Shown: positions 10,369-23,400 of the stretch, piece after piece
Layout of the letters: each line of letters begins with the position of its first letter
How positions within the stretch are numbered: position 1 is the first letter of the stretch
Assembly: GCF_000499845.2 (NCBI RefSeq)
Contig: NC_023758.2
Span: forward strand, 6,929,080-6,993,079
DNA from: Phaseolus vulgaris
Taxonomy: Eukaryota; Streptophyta; Magnoliopsida; Fabales; Fabaceae
DNA: 64,000 nucleotides
Direction of reading: 5' to 3'
Position numbers and translations under genes: made by a program
Notes under the pieces: generated by a model
Told to the model about the DNA's origin: nothing
What the model saw: only the letters and a program-made list of their open reading frames with translations
The model's database searches: none

Positions 10369-13300
10369 AATGTTTGCAACTTGTTCTTTTCGCTATTAAC
10401 TGAATCAAAACACTTATGATATCTTTGAAAACCAATTTCATGTGTTAAAATTGTGTTTTGATATGTTTAATATTTCTTTTACAATCTTAGTGTATGAATT
10501 GATTGAAACACTTATGAATATATTCGAAAAATAATTTCACGTGTTAAAATTGTGTTTTCATATATTTTTTACAATCTAAGGTCTATTAATTGATTCAAAC
10601 ACTTATGGTACCTTTGAAAAACCATTTCATGTGTTCAAATTGTATTTTGATATGTTTAATACTTCTTTTACAATCCAAGGTCTATTCATTGATTGAAACA
10701 CTTATGATATCTTTGAAAAACAATTTCATGTGTTAATATTGTGTTTTGATATGTTTAATACTTCTTTCATTTACAATCTAAGGTTTTATAACCTAGGAAA
10801 CTATAAGAAAGTGAATGTTCTGTATAATAATAGTTTAAAAGTATCTTAACTATGGAAAACAACCGTATTACTTAGCTAAATGTTTGCAACTTGTTCTTTT
10901 CGCTATTAACTGAATGAAAACACTTATGATATCTTTGAAAACCAATTTCATGTGTTAAAACTGTGTTTTGATATGTTTAATATTTCTTTTACAATCTTAG
11001 TGTATGAATTGATTGAAACACTTATGAATATATTCGAAAAATAATTTCACGTGTTAAAATTGTGTTTTCATATATTTTTTACAATCTAAGGTCTATTAAT
11101 TGATTCAAACACTTATGATATCTTTGAAAAACAATTTCATGTGTTAATATTGTGTTTTGATATGTTTAATACTTCTTTCATTTACAATCTAAGGTTTTAT
11201 AACCTAGGAAACTATAAGAAAGTGAATGTTCTGTATAATAATAGTTTAAAAGTATCTTAACTATGGAAAACAAGCGTATTACTTAGCTAAATGTTTGCAA
11301 CTTGTTCTTTTCGCTATTAACTGAATAAAAACACTTATGATATCTTTGAAAACCAATTTCATGTGTTAAAATTGTGTTTTGATATGTTTAATATTTCTTT
11401 TACAATCTTAGTGTATGAATTGGTTGAAACACTTATGAATATATTCGAAAAACAATTTCACGTGTTAAAATTGTGTTTTCATATATTTTTTACAATCTAA
11501 GGTCTATTAATTGAGTCAAACACTTATGATACCTTTAAAAAACAATTTCATGTGTTAATATTGTGTTTTGATATGTTTAATACTTCTTTCATTTACAATC
11601 TAAGGTTTTATAACTTAGGAAACTATAAGAAAGTGAATGTTCTGTATAATATTAGTTTAAAAGTATCTTAACTATGGAAAACAAGCGTATTACTTAGCTA
11701 AATGTTTGCAACTTGTTCTTTTCGCTATTAACTGAATGAAAACACTTATGATAGCTTTGAAAACCAATTTCATGTGTTAAAACTGTGTTTTGATATGTTT
11801 AATATTTCTTTTACAATCTTAGTGTATGAATTGATTCAAACACTTATGATATCCTTGAAAAACAATTTCATGTGTTAAAATTGTGTTTTGATATGTTTAA
11901 TACTTCTTTCATTTACAATCTAAGGTTTTATAACCTAGGAAACAATAAGAAAGTGAATGTTCTGTAGAATAATAGTTTAAAAGTATCTTAACTATGGAAA
12001 ACAACCGTATTACTTAGCTAAATGTTTGCAACTTGTTCTTTTCGCTATTAACTGAATAAAAACACTTATGATATCTTTGAAAACCAATTTCATGTGTTAA
12101 AACTGTGTTTTGATATGTTTAATATTTCTTTTACAATCTTAGTGTATGAATTGATTGAAACACTTATGAATATATTCGAAAAATAATTTCACTTGTTAAA
12201 ATTGTGTTTTCATATATTTTTTACAATCTAAGGTCTATTAATTGATTCAAACACTTATGGTACCTTTGAAAAACCATTTCATGTGTTCAAATTGTATTTT
12301 GATATGTTTAATACTTCTTTTACAATCCAAGGTCTATTCATTGATTGAAACACTTATGATATCTTTGAAAAACAATTTCATGTGTTAATATTGTGTTTTG
12401 ATATGTTTAATACTTCTTTCATTTACAATCTAAGGTTTTATAACCTAGGAAACTATAAGAAAGTGAATGTTCTGTATAATAATAGTTTAAAAGTATCTTA
12501 ACTATGGAAAACAACCGTATTACTTAGCTAAATGTTTGCAACTTTTTCTTTTCGCTATTAACTGAATGAAAACACTTATGATATCTTTGAAAACCAATTT
12601 CATGTGTTAAAACTGTGTTTTGATATGTTTAATATTTCTTTTACAATCTTAGTGTATGAATTGATTGAAACACTTATGAATATATTCGAAAAATAATTTC
12701 ACGTGTTAAAATTGTGTTTTCATATATTTTTTACAATCTAAGGTCTATTAATTGATTCAAACACTTATGATATCTTTGAAAAACAATTTCATGTGTTAAT
12801 ATTGTGTTTTGATATGTTTAATACTTCTTTCATTTACAATCTAAGGTTTTATAACCTAGGAAACTATAAGAAAGTGAATGTTCTGTATAATAATAGTTTA
12901 AAAGTATCTTAACTATGGAAAACAAGCGTATTACTTAGCTAAATGTTTGCAACTTGTTCTTTTCGCTATTAACTGAATAAAAACACTTATGATATCTTTG
13001 AAAACCAATTTCATGTGTTAAAATTGTGTTTTGATATGTTTAATATTTCTTTTACAATCTTAGTGTATGAATTGGTTGAAACACTTATGAATATATTCGA
13101 AAAACAATTTCACGTGTTAAAATTGTGTTTTCATATATTTTTTACAATCTAAGGTCTATTAATTGAGTCAAACACTTATGATACCTTTGAAAAACAATTT
13201 CATGTGTTAATATTGTGTTTTGATATGTTTAATACTTCTTTCATTTACAATCTAAGGTTTTATAACCTAGGAAACTATAAGAAAGTGAATGTTCTGTATA

Positions 13301-13672
13301 ATATTAGTTTAAAAGTATCTTAACTATGGAAAACAAGCGTATTACTTAGCTAAATGTTTGCAACTTGTTCTTTTCGCTATTAACTGAATGAAAACACTTA
13401 TGATATCTTTGAAAACCAATTTCATGTGTTAAAACTGTGTTTTGATATGTTTAATATTTCTTTTACAATCTTAGTGTATGAATTGATTGAAACACTTATG
13501 ATATCCTTGAAAAACAATTTCATGTGTTAAAGTTGTGTTTTGATATGTTTAATACTTCTTTCATTTACAATCTAAGGTTTTATAACCTAGGAAACTATAA
13601 GAAAGTGAATGTTCTGTATAATAATAGTTTAAAAGTATCTTAACTATGGAAAACAAGCGTATTACTTAGCTA
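10369..13672. repeat. 1652-bp super-repeat, two tandem copies
   Basis: Copy 1 is 10369-12020 and copy 2 is 12021-13672. Each has units of 510, 411, 411 and 320 bp (starts 10369, 10879, 11290, 11701; 12021, 12531, 12942, 13353). Shared marks include 'attgagtcaaac' at the C start of 11290 and 12942 and 'attggttgaaac' before their B. The 411-bp units use two different C/D joins: next to 'caaacactta' in 10879 and 12531, and after 'gataccttt' in 11290 and 12942. Confidence 0.85.
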
Positions 13673-15202
13673 AATGTTTCCAACTTGTTCTTTTCGCAAT
13701 TAACTGAATGAAAACACTTATAATATCTTTGAAAACCAATTTCATGTGTTAAAAATGTGTTTTGATATGTTTAACATTTCTTTTACAATCTTAGTGTATG
13801 AATTGATTGAAACACTTATGATTATATTCGAAAAACAATTTCACGTGTTAAAATTGTGTTTTCATATATTTTTTACAATCTAAGGTCTATTAATTGATTC
13901 AAACACTTATGGTACCTTTTAAAAACCATTTCATGTGTTCAAATTGTATTTTGCTATGTTTAATACTTCTTTTACAATCCAAGGTCTATTCATTGATTGA
14001 AACACTTATGATATCTTTGAAAAACAATTTCATGTGTTAATATTGTGTTTTGATATGTTTAATACTTCTTTCATTTACAATCTAAGGTTTTATAACCTAG
14101 GAAACTATAAGAAGGTGAATGTTCTGTATAATAATAGTTTAAAAGTATCTTAACTATGGAAAACAAGCGTATTACTTAGCTAAATGTTTGCAACTTGTTC
14201 TTTTCGCTATTAACTGAATAAAAACACTTATGATATCTTTGAAAACCAATTTCATGTGTTAAAACTGTGTTTTGATATGTTTAATATTTCTTTTACAATC
14301 TTAGTGTATGAATTGATTGAAACACTTATGAATATATTCGAAAAACAATTTCACGTGTTAAAATTGTGTTTTCATATATTTTTTACAATCTAAGGTCTAT
14401 TAATTGATTCAAACACTTCTGATACCTTTGAAAAACCATTTCATGTGTTCAAATTGTGTTTTGATATTTTTAATACTTCTTTTACAATCTAAGGCCTATT
14501 CATTGATTGAAACACTTATGATATCTTTGAAAAACAATTTCATGTGTTAATATTGTGTTTTGATATGTTTAATACTTCTTTCATTTACAATCTAAGGTTT
14601 TATAACCTAGGAAACTATAAGAAAGTGAATGTTCTGTATAATATTAGTTTAAAAGTATCTTAACTATGGAAAACAAGCGTATTACTTAACTAAATGTTTG
14701 CAACTTGTTCTTTTCGCTATTTACTGAATGAAAACACTTATGATATCTTTGAAAACCAATTTCATGTGTTAAAAATGTGTTTTGATATGTTTAACATTTC
14801 ATTTACAATCTTAGTGTATGAATTGATTGAAACACTTATGAATATATTCGAAAAATAATTTCACGTGTTAAAATTGTATTTTCATATATTTTTTACAATC
14901 TAAGGTCTATTAATTGATTCAAACACTTATGATACCTTTGAAAAACCATTTCATGTGTTCAAATTGTGTTTTGATATGTTTAATACTTCTTTTACAATCT
15001 AAGGTCTATTCATTGATTGAAACACTTATGATATCTTTGAAAAACAATTTCATGTGTTAAAGTTGTGTTTTGATATGTTTAATACTTCTTTCATTTACAA
15101 TCTAAGGTTTTATAACCTAGGAAACTATAAGAAAGTGAATGTTCTGTATAATAATAGTTTAAAAGTATCTTAACTATGGAAAACAAGCGTATTACTTAGC
15201 TA
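13673..15202. repeat. Three 510-bp units
   Basis: Starts are 13673, 14183 and 14693. 13673 is the 'tttccaac' type. 14183 has 'cttctgatacc' and 'gatattttt' in C. 14693 is preceded by 'cttaactaaatg' and has 'ctatttactg' in the S end. Confidence 0.92.
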
Positions 15203-15514
15203 AATGTTTGCAACTTGTTCTTTTCGCTATTAACTGAATAAAAACACTTATGATATCTTTGAAAACAAATTTCATGTGTTAAAATTGTGTTTTCATATAT
15301 TTTTTACAATCTAAGGTCTATTAATTGAGTCAAACACTTATGATACCTTTGAAAAACAATTTCATGTGTTAATATTGTGTTTTGATATGTTTAATACTTC
15401 TTTCATTTACAATCTAAGGTTTTATAACCTAGGAAACTATAAGAAAGTGAATGTTCTGTAGAATAATAGTTTAAAAGTATCTTAACTATGGAAAACAACC
15501 GTATTACTTAGCTA
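15203..15514. repeat. 312-bp doubly hybrid unit
   Basis: This unit has two monomers, both hybrids. The first begins as A ('gaaaacaaattt') and changes to B at 'gtgttttcatat'. The second begins as C ('gagtcaaacac', 'gataccttt') and changes to D at 'gaaaaacaat'. Lengths 91 + 89 + 132 give 312. It is the only unit of this length. Confidence 0.9.
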
Positions 15515-16024
15515 AATGTTTGCAACTTGTTCTTTTCGCTATTAACTGAATAAAAACACTTATGATATCTTTGAAAACCAATTTCATGTGTTAAAACTGT
15601 GTTTTGATATGTTTAATATTTCTTTTACAATCTTAGTGTATGAATTGATTGAAACACTTATGAATATATTCGAAAAATAATTTCACTTGTTAAAATTGTG
15701 TTTTCATATATTTTTTACAATCTAAGGTCTATTAATTGATTCAAACACTTATGGTACCTTTGAAAAACCATTTCATGTGTTCAAATTGTATTTTGATATG
15801 TTTAATACTTCTTTTACAATCCAAGGTCTATTCATTGATTGAAACACTTATGATATCTTTGAAAAACAATTTCATGTGTTAATATTGTGTTTTGATATGT
15901 TTAATACTTCTTTCATTTACAATCTAAGGTTTTATAACCTAGGAAACTATAAGAAAGTGAATGTTCTGTATAATAATAGTTTAAAAGTATCTTAACTATG
16001 GAAAACAACCGTATTACTTAGCTA
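15515..16024. repeat. 510-bp unit with B lacking CACGTG
   Basis: In B the sequence reads 'tttcacttgtt', so CACGTG is lost. The same change is present at 12021-12530, and the following units (16025 and 12531) share 'caactttttctttt'. This suggests 15515 to about 16060 and 12021 to about 12570 are copies of one segment. Confidence 0.9.
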
Positions 16025-16585
16025 AATGTTTGCAACTTTTTCTTTTCGCTATTAACTGAATGAAAACACTTATGAATATATTCGAAAAATAATTTCACGT
16101 GCTTAACTGAATGAAAACACTTATGATATCTTTGAAAACTAATTTCATGTGTTAAAACTGTGTTTTGATATGTTTAATATTTCTTTTACAATCTTAGTGT
16201 ATGAATTGGTTGAAACACTTATGAATATATTCGAAAAACAATTTCACGTGTTAAAATTGTGTTTTCATATATTTTTTACAATCTAAGGTCTATTAATTGA
16301 TTCAAACACTTATGGTACCTTTGAAAAACCATTTCATGAGTTCAAATTGTATTTTGATATGTTTAATACTTCTTTTACAATCCAAGGTCTATTCATTGAT
16401 TGAAACACTTATGATATCTTTGAAAAACAATTTCATGTGTTAAAGTTGTGTTTTGATATGTTTAATACTTCTTTCATTTACAATCTAAGGTTTTATAACC
16501 TAGGAAACTATAAGAAAGTGAATGTTCTGTATAATAATAGTTTAAAAGTATCTTAACTATGGAAAACAAGCGTATTACTTAGCTA
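16025..16585. repeat. 561-bp unit with 51-bp internal insertion
   Basis: It is a full A-B-C-D-S unit with an extra 51 bp. 'taactgaatgaaaacac' occurs at 16053 and again at 16104. Between them lies an A/B hybrid fragment that continues as B through 'gaatatattcg' to CACGTG and then returns to the S end. No other unit has this insertion. Confidence 0.93.
16053..16154. repeat. 51-bp imperfect tandem duplication (S end plus monomer start)
   Basis: The first half (16053-16103) starts with the S end and A start but carries B sequence. The second half (16104-16154) carries ordinary A sequence. The break falls just after CACGTG ('cacgtgcttaactg'). Confidence 0.9.
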
Positions 16586-19500
16586 AATGTTTCCAACTTG
16601 TTCTTTTCGCAATTAACTGAATGAAAACACTTATGATATCTTTGAAAACCAATTTCATGTGTTAAAAATGTGTTTTGATATGTTTAACATTTCTTTTACA
16701 ATCTTAGTGTATGAATTGATTGAAACACTTATGATTATGTTCGAAAAACAATTTCACGTGTTAAAATTGTGTTTTCATATATTTTTTACAATCTAAGGTC
16801 TATTAATTGATTCAAACACTTATGGTACCTTTTAAAAACCATTTCATGTGTTCAAATTGTATTTTGATATGTTTAATACTTCTTTTACAATCCAAGGTCT
16901 ATTCATTGATTGAAACACTTATGATATCTTTGAAAAACAATTTCATGTGTTAATATTGTGTTTTGATATGTTTAATACTTCTTTCATTTACAATCTAAGG
17001 TTTTATAACCTAGGAAACTATAAGAAGGTGAATGTTCTGTATAATAATAGTTTAAAAGTATCTTAACTATGGAAAACAAGCGTATTACTTAGCTAAATGT
17101 TTGCAACTTGTTCTTTTCGCTATTAACTGAATCAAAACACTTATGATATCTTTGAAAACCAATTTCATGTGTTAAAATTGTGTTTTGATATGTTTAATAT
17201 TTCTTTTACAATCTTAGTGTATGAATTGATTGAAACACTTATGAATATATTCGAAAAATAATTTCACGTGTTAAAATTGTGTTTTCATATATTTTTTACA
17301 ATCTAAGGTCTATTAATTGATTCAAACACTTATGGTACCTTTGAAAAACCATTTCATGTGTTCAAATTGTATTTTGATATGTTTAATACTTCTTTTACAA
17401 TCCAAGGTCTATTCATTGATTGAAACACTTATGATATCTTTGAAAAACAATTTCATGTGTTAATATTGTGTTTTGATATGTTTAATACTTCTTTCATTTA
17501 CAATCTAAGGTTTTATAACCTAGGAAACTATAAGAAAGTGAATGTTCTGTATAATAATAGTTTAAAAGTATCTTAACTATGGAAAACAACCGTATTACTT
17601 AGCTAAATGTTTGCAACTTGTTCTTTTCGCTATTAACTGAATGAAAACACTTATGATATCTTTGAAAACCAATTTCATGTGTTAAAACTGTGTTTTCATA
17701 TGTTTAATATTTCTTTTACAATCTTAGTGTATGAATTGATTGAAACACTTATGAATATATTCGAAAAACAATTTCACGTGTTAAAATTGTGTTTTCATAT
17801 ATTTTTTACAATCTAAGGTCTATTAATTGATTCAAACACTTATGGTACCTTTGAAAAACCATTTCATGAGTTCAAATTGTATTTTGATATGTTTAATACT
17901 TCTTTTACAATCCAAGGTCTATTCATTGATTGAAACAATTATGATATCTTTGAAAAACAATTTCATGTGTTAAAGTTGTGTTTTGATATGTTTAATACTT
18001 CTTTCATTTACAATCTAAGGTTTTATAACCTAGGAAACTATAAGAAAGTGAATGTTCTGTATAATAATAGTTTAAAAGTATCTTAACTATGGAAAACAAG
18101 CGTATTACTTAGCTAAATGTTTCCAACTTGTTCTTTTCGCAATTAACTGAATGAAAACACTTATGATATCTTTGAAAACCAATTTCATGTGTTAAAAATG
18201 TGTTTTGATATGTTTAACATTTCTTTTACAATCTTAGTGTATGAATTGATTGAAACACTTATGATTATATTCGAAAAACAATTTCACGTGTTAAAATTGT
18301 GTTTTCATATATTTTTTACAATCTAAGGTCTATTAATTGATTCAAACACTTATGGTACCTTTTAAAAACCATTTCATGTGTTCAAATTGTATTTTGATAT
18401 GTTTAATACTTCTTTTACAATCTAAGGTCTATTCATTGATTTAAACACTTATGATATCTTTGAAAAACAATTTCATGTGTTAATATTGTGTTTTGATATG
18501 TTTAATACTTCTTTCATTTACAATCTAAGGTTTTATAACCTAGGAAACTATAAGAAGGTGAATGTTCTGTATAATAATAGTTTAAAAGTATCTTAACTAT
18601 GGAAAACAAGCGTATTACTTAGCTAAATGTTTGCAACTTGTTCTTTTCGCTATTAACTGAATAAAAACACTTATGATATCTTTGAAAACCAATTTCATGT
18701 GTTAAAATTGTGTTTTGATATGTTTAATATTTCTTTTACAATCTTAGTGTATGAATTGATTGAAACACTTATGAATATATTCGAAAAACAATTTCACGTG
18801 TTAAAATTGTGTTTTCATATATTTTTTACAATCTAAGGTCTATTAATTGTTTCAAACACTTATGGTACCTTTTAAAAACCATTTCATGTGTTCAAATTGT
18901 ATTTTGATATGTTTAATACTTCTTTTACAATCCAAGGTCTATTCATTGATTGAAACACTTATGATATCTTTGAAAAACAATTTCATGTGTTAATATTGTG
19001 TTTTGATATGTTTAATACTTCTTTCATTTACAATCTAAGGTTTTATAACCTAGGAAACTATAAGAAGGTGAATGTTCTGTATAATAATAGTTTAAAAGTA
19101 TCTTAACTATGGAAAACAAGCGTATTACTTAGCTAAATGTTTGCAACTTGTTCTTTTCGCAATTAACTGAATGAAAACACTTATGATATCTTTGAAAACC
19201 AATTTCATGTGTTAAAAATGTGTTTTGATATGTTTAACATTTCTTTTACAATCTTAGTGTATGAATTGATTGAAACACTTATGATTATATTCGAAAAACA
19301 ATTTCACGTGTTAAAATTGTGTTTTCATATATTTTTTACAATCTAAGGTCTATTAATTGATTCAAACACTTATGGTACCTTTGAAAAACCATTTCATGTG
19401 TTCAAATTGTATTTTGATATGTTTAATACTTCTTTTACAATCTAAGGTCTATTCATTGATTGAAACACTTATGATATCTTTGAAAAACAATTTCATGTGT

Positions 19501-20155
19501 TAAAATTGTGTTTTGATATGTTTAATACTTCTTTCATTTACAATCTAAGGTTTTATAACCTAGGAAACTATAAGAAAGTGAATGTTCTGTATAATAATAG
19601 TTTAAAAGTATCTTAACTATCGAAAACAAGCGTATTACCTAGCTAATTGTTTGCAACTTGTTCTTTTCGCTATTAACTGAATGAATACACTTATGATATC
19701 TTTGAAAACCAATTTCATGTGTTAAAACTGTGTTTTGATATGTTTAATATTTCTTTTACAATCTTAGTGTATGAATTGATTGAAACACTTATGAATATAT
19801 TCGAAAAACAATTTCACGTGTTAAAATTGTGTTTTCATATATTTTTTACAATCTAAGGTCTATTAATTGATTCAAACACTTATGGTACCTTTTAAAAACC
19901 ATTTCATGTGTTCAAATTGTATTTTGATATGTTTAATACTTCTTTTACAATCTAAGGTCTATTCATTGATTGAAACACTTATGATTTCTTTGAAAAACAA
20001 TTTCATGTGTTAAAATTGTGTTTTGATATGATTAATACTTCTTTCATTTACAATCTAAGGTTTTATAACCTAGGAAACTATAAGAAAGTGAATGTTCTGT
20101 ATAATAATAGTTTAAAAGTATCTTAACTATCGAAAACAAGCGTATTACCTAGCTA
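16586..20155. repeat. Seven consecutive 510-bp units
   Basis: Starts are 16586, 17096, 17606, 18116, 18626, 19136 and 19646, all exactly 510 bp apart. It is the longest run of full units in the window. 16586 and 18116 are of the 'tttccaac' type; 17096 shares 'gaatcaaaac' with 10369. The S joins before 19646 and 20156 read 'cgaaaacaagcg' and 'attaccta'. From 19646 the A start becomes 'gaatacac'. Confidence 0.95.
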
Positions 20156-20703
20156 AATGTTTGCAACTTGTTCTTTTCGCTATTAACTGAATGAATACAC
20201 TTATGATATCTTTGAAAACCAATTTCATTTGTTAAAACTGTGTTTTGATATGTTTAATATTTCTTTTACAATCTTAGTGTTTGAATTGATTGAAACACTT
20301 ATGAATATATTCGAAAAACAATTTCACGTGTTAAAATTGTGTTTTCATATATTTTTTACAATCTAAGGTCTATTAATTGATTCAAACACTTATGGTACCT
20401 TTTAAAAACCATTTCATGTGTTCAAATTGTATTTTGATATGTTTAATACTTCTTTTACAATCTAAGGTCTATTCATGGATTGAAACACTTATGATATCTT
20501 TGAAAAACAATTTCATGTGTTAATATTGTGTTTTGATATGTTTAATACTTCTTTCATTTACAATCTAAGGTTTTATAACCTAGGAAACTATAAGAAAGTG
20601 AATGTTCTGTATAATAATAGTTTAAAAGTATCTTAACTATGGAAAACAAGCGTATTACTTAGCTAAATGTTTAACTATGGAAAACAAGCGTATTACTTAG
20701 CTA
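20156..20703. repeat. 510-bp unit plus 38-bp S duplication (zone border)
   Basis: A full unit is followed by a second copy of the 38 bp that start 'ttaactatgg' and end 'ctaaatgt'. The unit with its extra 38 bp therefore measures 548 bp to the next full anchor at 20704. The next unit is the first expanded one of the window. Confidence 0.93.
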
Positions 20704-20708
20704 AATGT
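20633..20708. repeat. 38-bp perfect tandem duplication in S, first instance
   Basis: Copies are 20633-20670 and 20671-20708, with no difference between them. The same duplication is found at 21979-22054 and 23325-23400, each 1346 bp further on. Confidence 0.95.
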
Positions 20709-21978
20709 TTGCAACTTGTTCTTTTCGCTATTAACTGAATCATTACACTTATGATATCTTTTAAAACCAATTTCATGTGTTAAAATTGTGTTTTGATATG
20801 TTTAATATTTCTTTTACAATCTTAGTGTATGAATTAATTGAAACACTTATGAATATATTCAAAAAACAATTTCACGTGTTAAAATTGTGTTTTCATATAT
20901 TTTTTACAATCTAAGGTCTATTAATTGATTCAAACACTTATGATACCTTTGAAAAACCATTTCATGTGTTCAAATTGTATTTTGATATGTTTAATACTTC
21001 TTTTACAATCTAAAGTCTATTCATTGATTGAAACACTTATGATATCTTTGGAAACCAATTTCATGTGTTAAAATTGTGTTTTGATATGTTTAATATTTCT
21101 TTTACAATCTTAGTGTATGAATTGATTGAAACACTTATGAATATATTCGAAAAACAATTTCACGTGTTAAAATTGTGTTTTCATATATTTATTACAATCT
21201 AAGGTCTATTAATTGATTCAAACACTTATGGTACCTTTGAAAAACCATTTCATGTGTTCAAATTGTATTTTGATTTTTTTAATACTTCTTTTACAATCTA
21301 AGGTCTATTCATTGATTGAAACACTTATGATATCTTTGAAAAACAATTTCATGTGTTAAAATTGTGTTTTGATATGTTTAATACTTCTTTCATTTACAAT
21401 CTAAGGTTTGATATCCTAGGAAACTATAAGAAAGTGAATGTTCTGTATAATAATAGTTTAAAAGTATCTTAACTATGGAAAACAAGCGTATTACTTAGCT
21501 AAATGTTTGCAACTTGTTCTTTTCGCTATTAACTGAATCAATACACTTATGATATCTTTTAAAACCAATTTCATGTGTTAAAATTGTGTTTTGATATGTT
21601 TAATATTTCTTTTACAATCTTAGTGTATGAATTGATTGAAACACTTATGAATATATTCGAAAAACAATTTCACGTGTTAAAATTGTGTTTTCATATATTT
21701 TTTACAATCTAAGGTCTATTAATTGATTCAAACACTTATGGTACCTTTTAAAAACCATTTCATGTGTTCAAATTGTATTTTGATATGTTTAATACTTCTT
21801 TTACAATCTAAGGTCTATTCATTGATTGAAACACTTATGATATCTTTGAAAAACAATTTCATGTGTTAATATTGTGTTTTGATATGTTTAATACTTCTTT
21901 CATTTACAATCTAAGGTTTTATAACCTAGGAAACTATAAGAAAGTGAATGTTCTGTATAATAATAGTTTAAAAGTATC

Positions 21979-22054
21979 TTAACTATGGAAAACAAGCGTA
22001 TTACTTAGCTAAATGTTTAACTATGGAAAACAAGCGTATTACTTAGCTAAATGT
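21979..22054. repeat. 38-bp tandem duplication in S, second instance
   Basis: Copies are 21979-22016 and 22017-22054. This instance lies at the junction of the first and second 1346-bp super-repeat copies. Confidence 0.95.
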
Positions 22055-23324
22055 TTGCAACTTGTTCTTTTCGCTATTAACTGAATCATTACACTTATGA
22101 TATCTTTTAAAACCAATTTCATGTGTTAAAATTGTGTTTTGATATGTTTAATATTTCTTTTACAATCTTAGTGTATGAATTAATTGAAACACTTATGAAT
22201 ATATTCAAAAAACAATTTCACGTGTTAAAATTGTGTTTTCATATATTTTTTACAATCTAAGGTCTATTAATTGATTCAAACACTTATGATACCTTTGAAA
22301 AACCATTTCATGTGTTCAAATTGTATTTTGATATGTTTAATACTTCTTTTACAATCTAAAGTCTATTCATTGATTGAAACACTTATGATATCTTTGGAAA
22401 CCAATTTCATGTGTTAAAATTGTGTTTTGATATGTTTAATATTTCTTTTACAATCTTAGTGTATGAATTGATTGAAACACTTATGAATATATTCGAAAAA
22501 CAATTTCACGTGTTAAAATTGTGTTTTCATATATTTATTACAATCTAAGGTCTATTAATTGATTCAAACACTTATGGTACCTTTGAAAAACCATTTCATG
22601 TGTTCAAATTGTATTTTGATTTTTTTAATACTTCTTTTACAATCTAAGGTCTATTCATTGATTGAAACACTTATGATATCTTTGAAAAACAATTTCATGT
22701 GTTAAAATTGTGTTTTGATATGTTTAATACTTCTTTCATTTACAATCTAAGGTTTGATATCCTAGGAAACTATAAGAAAGTGAATGTTCTGTATAATAAT
22801 AGTTTAAAAGTATCTTAACTATGGAAAACAAGCGTATTACTTAGCTAAATGTTTGCAACTTGTTCTTTTCGCTATTAACTGAATCAATACACTTATGATA
22901 TCTTTTAAAACCAATTTCATGTGTTAAAATTGTGTTTTGATATGTTTAATATTTCTTTTACAATCTTAGTGTATGAATTGATTGAAACACTTATGAATAT
23001 ATTCGAAAAACAATTTCACGTGTTAAAATTGTGTTTTCATATATTTTTTACAATCTAAGGTCTATTAATTGATTCAAACACTTATGGTACCTTTTAAAAA
23101 CCATTTCATGTGTTCAAATTGTATTTTGATATGTTTAATACTTCTTTTACAATCTAAGGTCTATTCATTGATTGAAACACTTATGATATCTTTGAAAAAC
23201 AATTTCATGTGTTAATATTGTGTTTTGATATGTTTAATACTTCTTTCATTTACAATCTAAGGTTTTATAACCTAGGAAACTATAAGAAAGTGAATGTTCT
23301 GTATAATAATAGTTTAAAAGTATC

Positions 23325-23400
23325 TTAACTATGGAAAACAAGCGTATTACTTAGCTAAATGTTTAACTATGGAAAACAAGCGTATTACTTAGCTAAATGT
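23325..23400. repeat. 38-bp tandem duplication in S, third instance
   Basis: Copies are 23325-23362 and 23363-23400. It lies at the junction of the second and third super-repeat copies. The third copy ends at 24703 without a duplication. Confidence 0.95.

Larger units (their letters stand above)
1..20703. repeat. Zone 1: full and contracted units only
   Basis: This part holds 47 units: 28 of about 510 bp, 11 of about 320, 5 of 411, 2 of 222 and one of 312. None has more than one A-B-C run. Monomer A usually starts gaaaacac, aaaaacac or taaaacac after the S end 'actgaat'. The last two units (19646 and 20156) already carry the 'gaatacac' start typical of zone 2, so the change of subfamily is stepwise. 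The border is set at 20703, where a 38-bp duplication and the first expanded unit meet. Confidence 0.85.
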
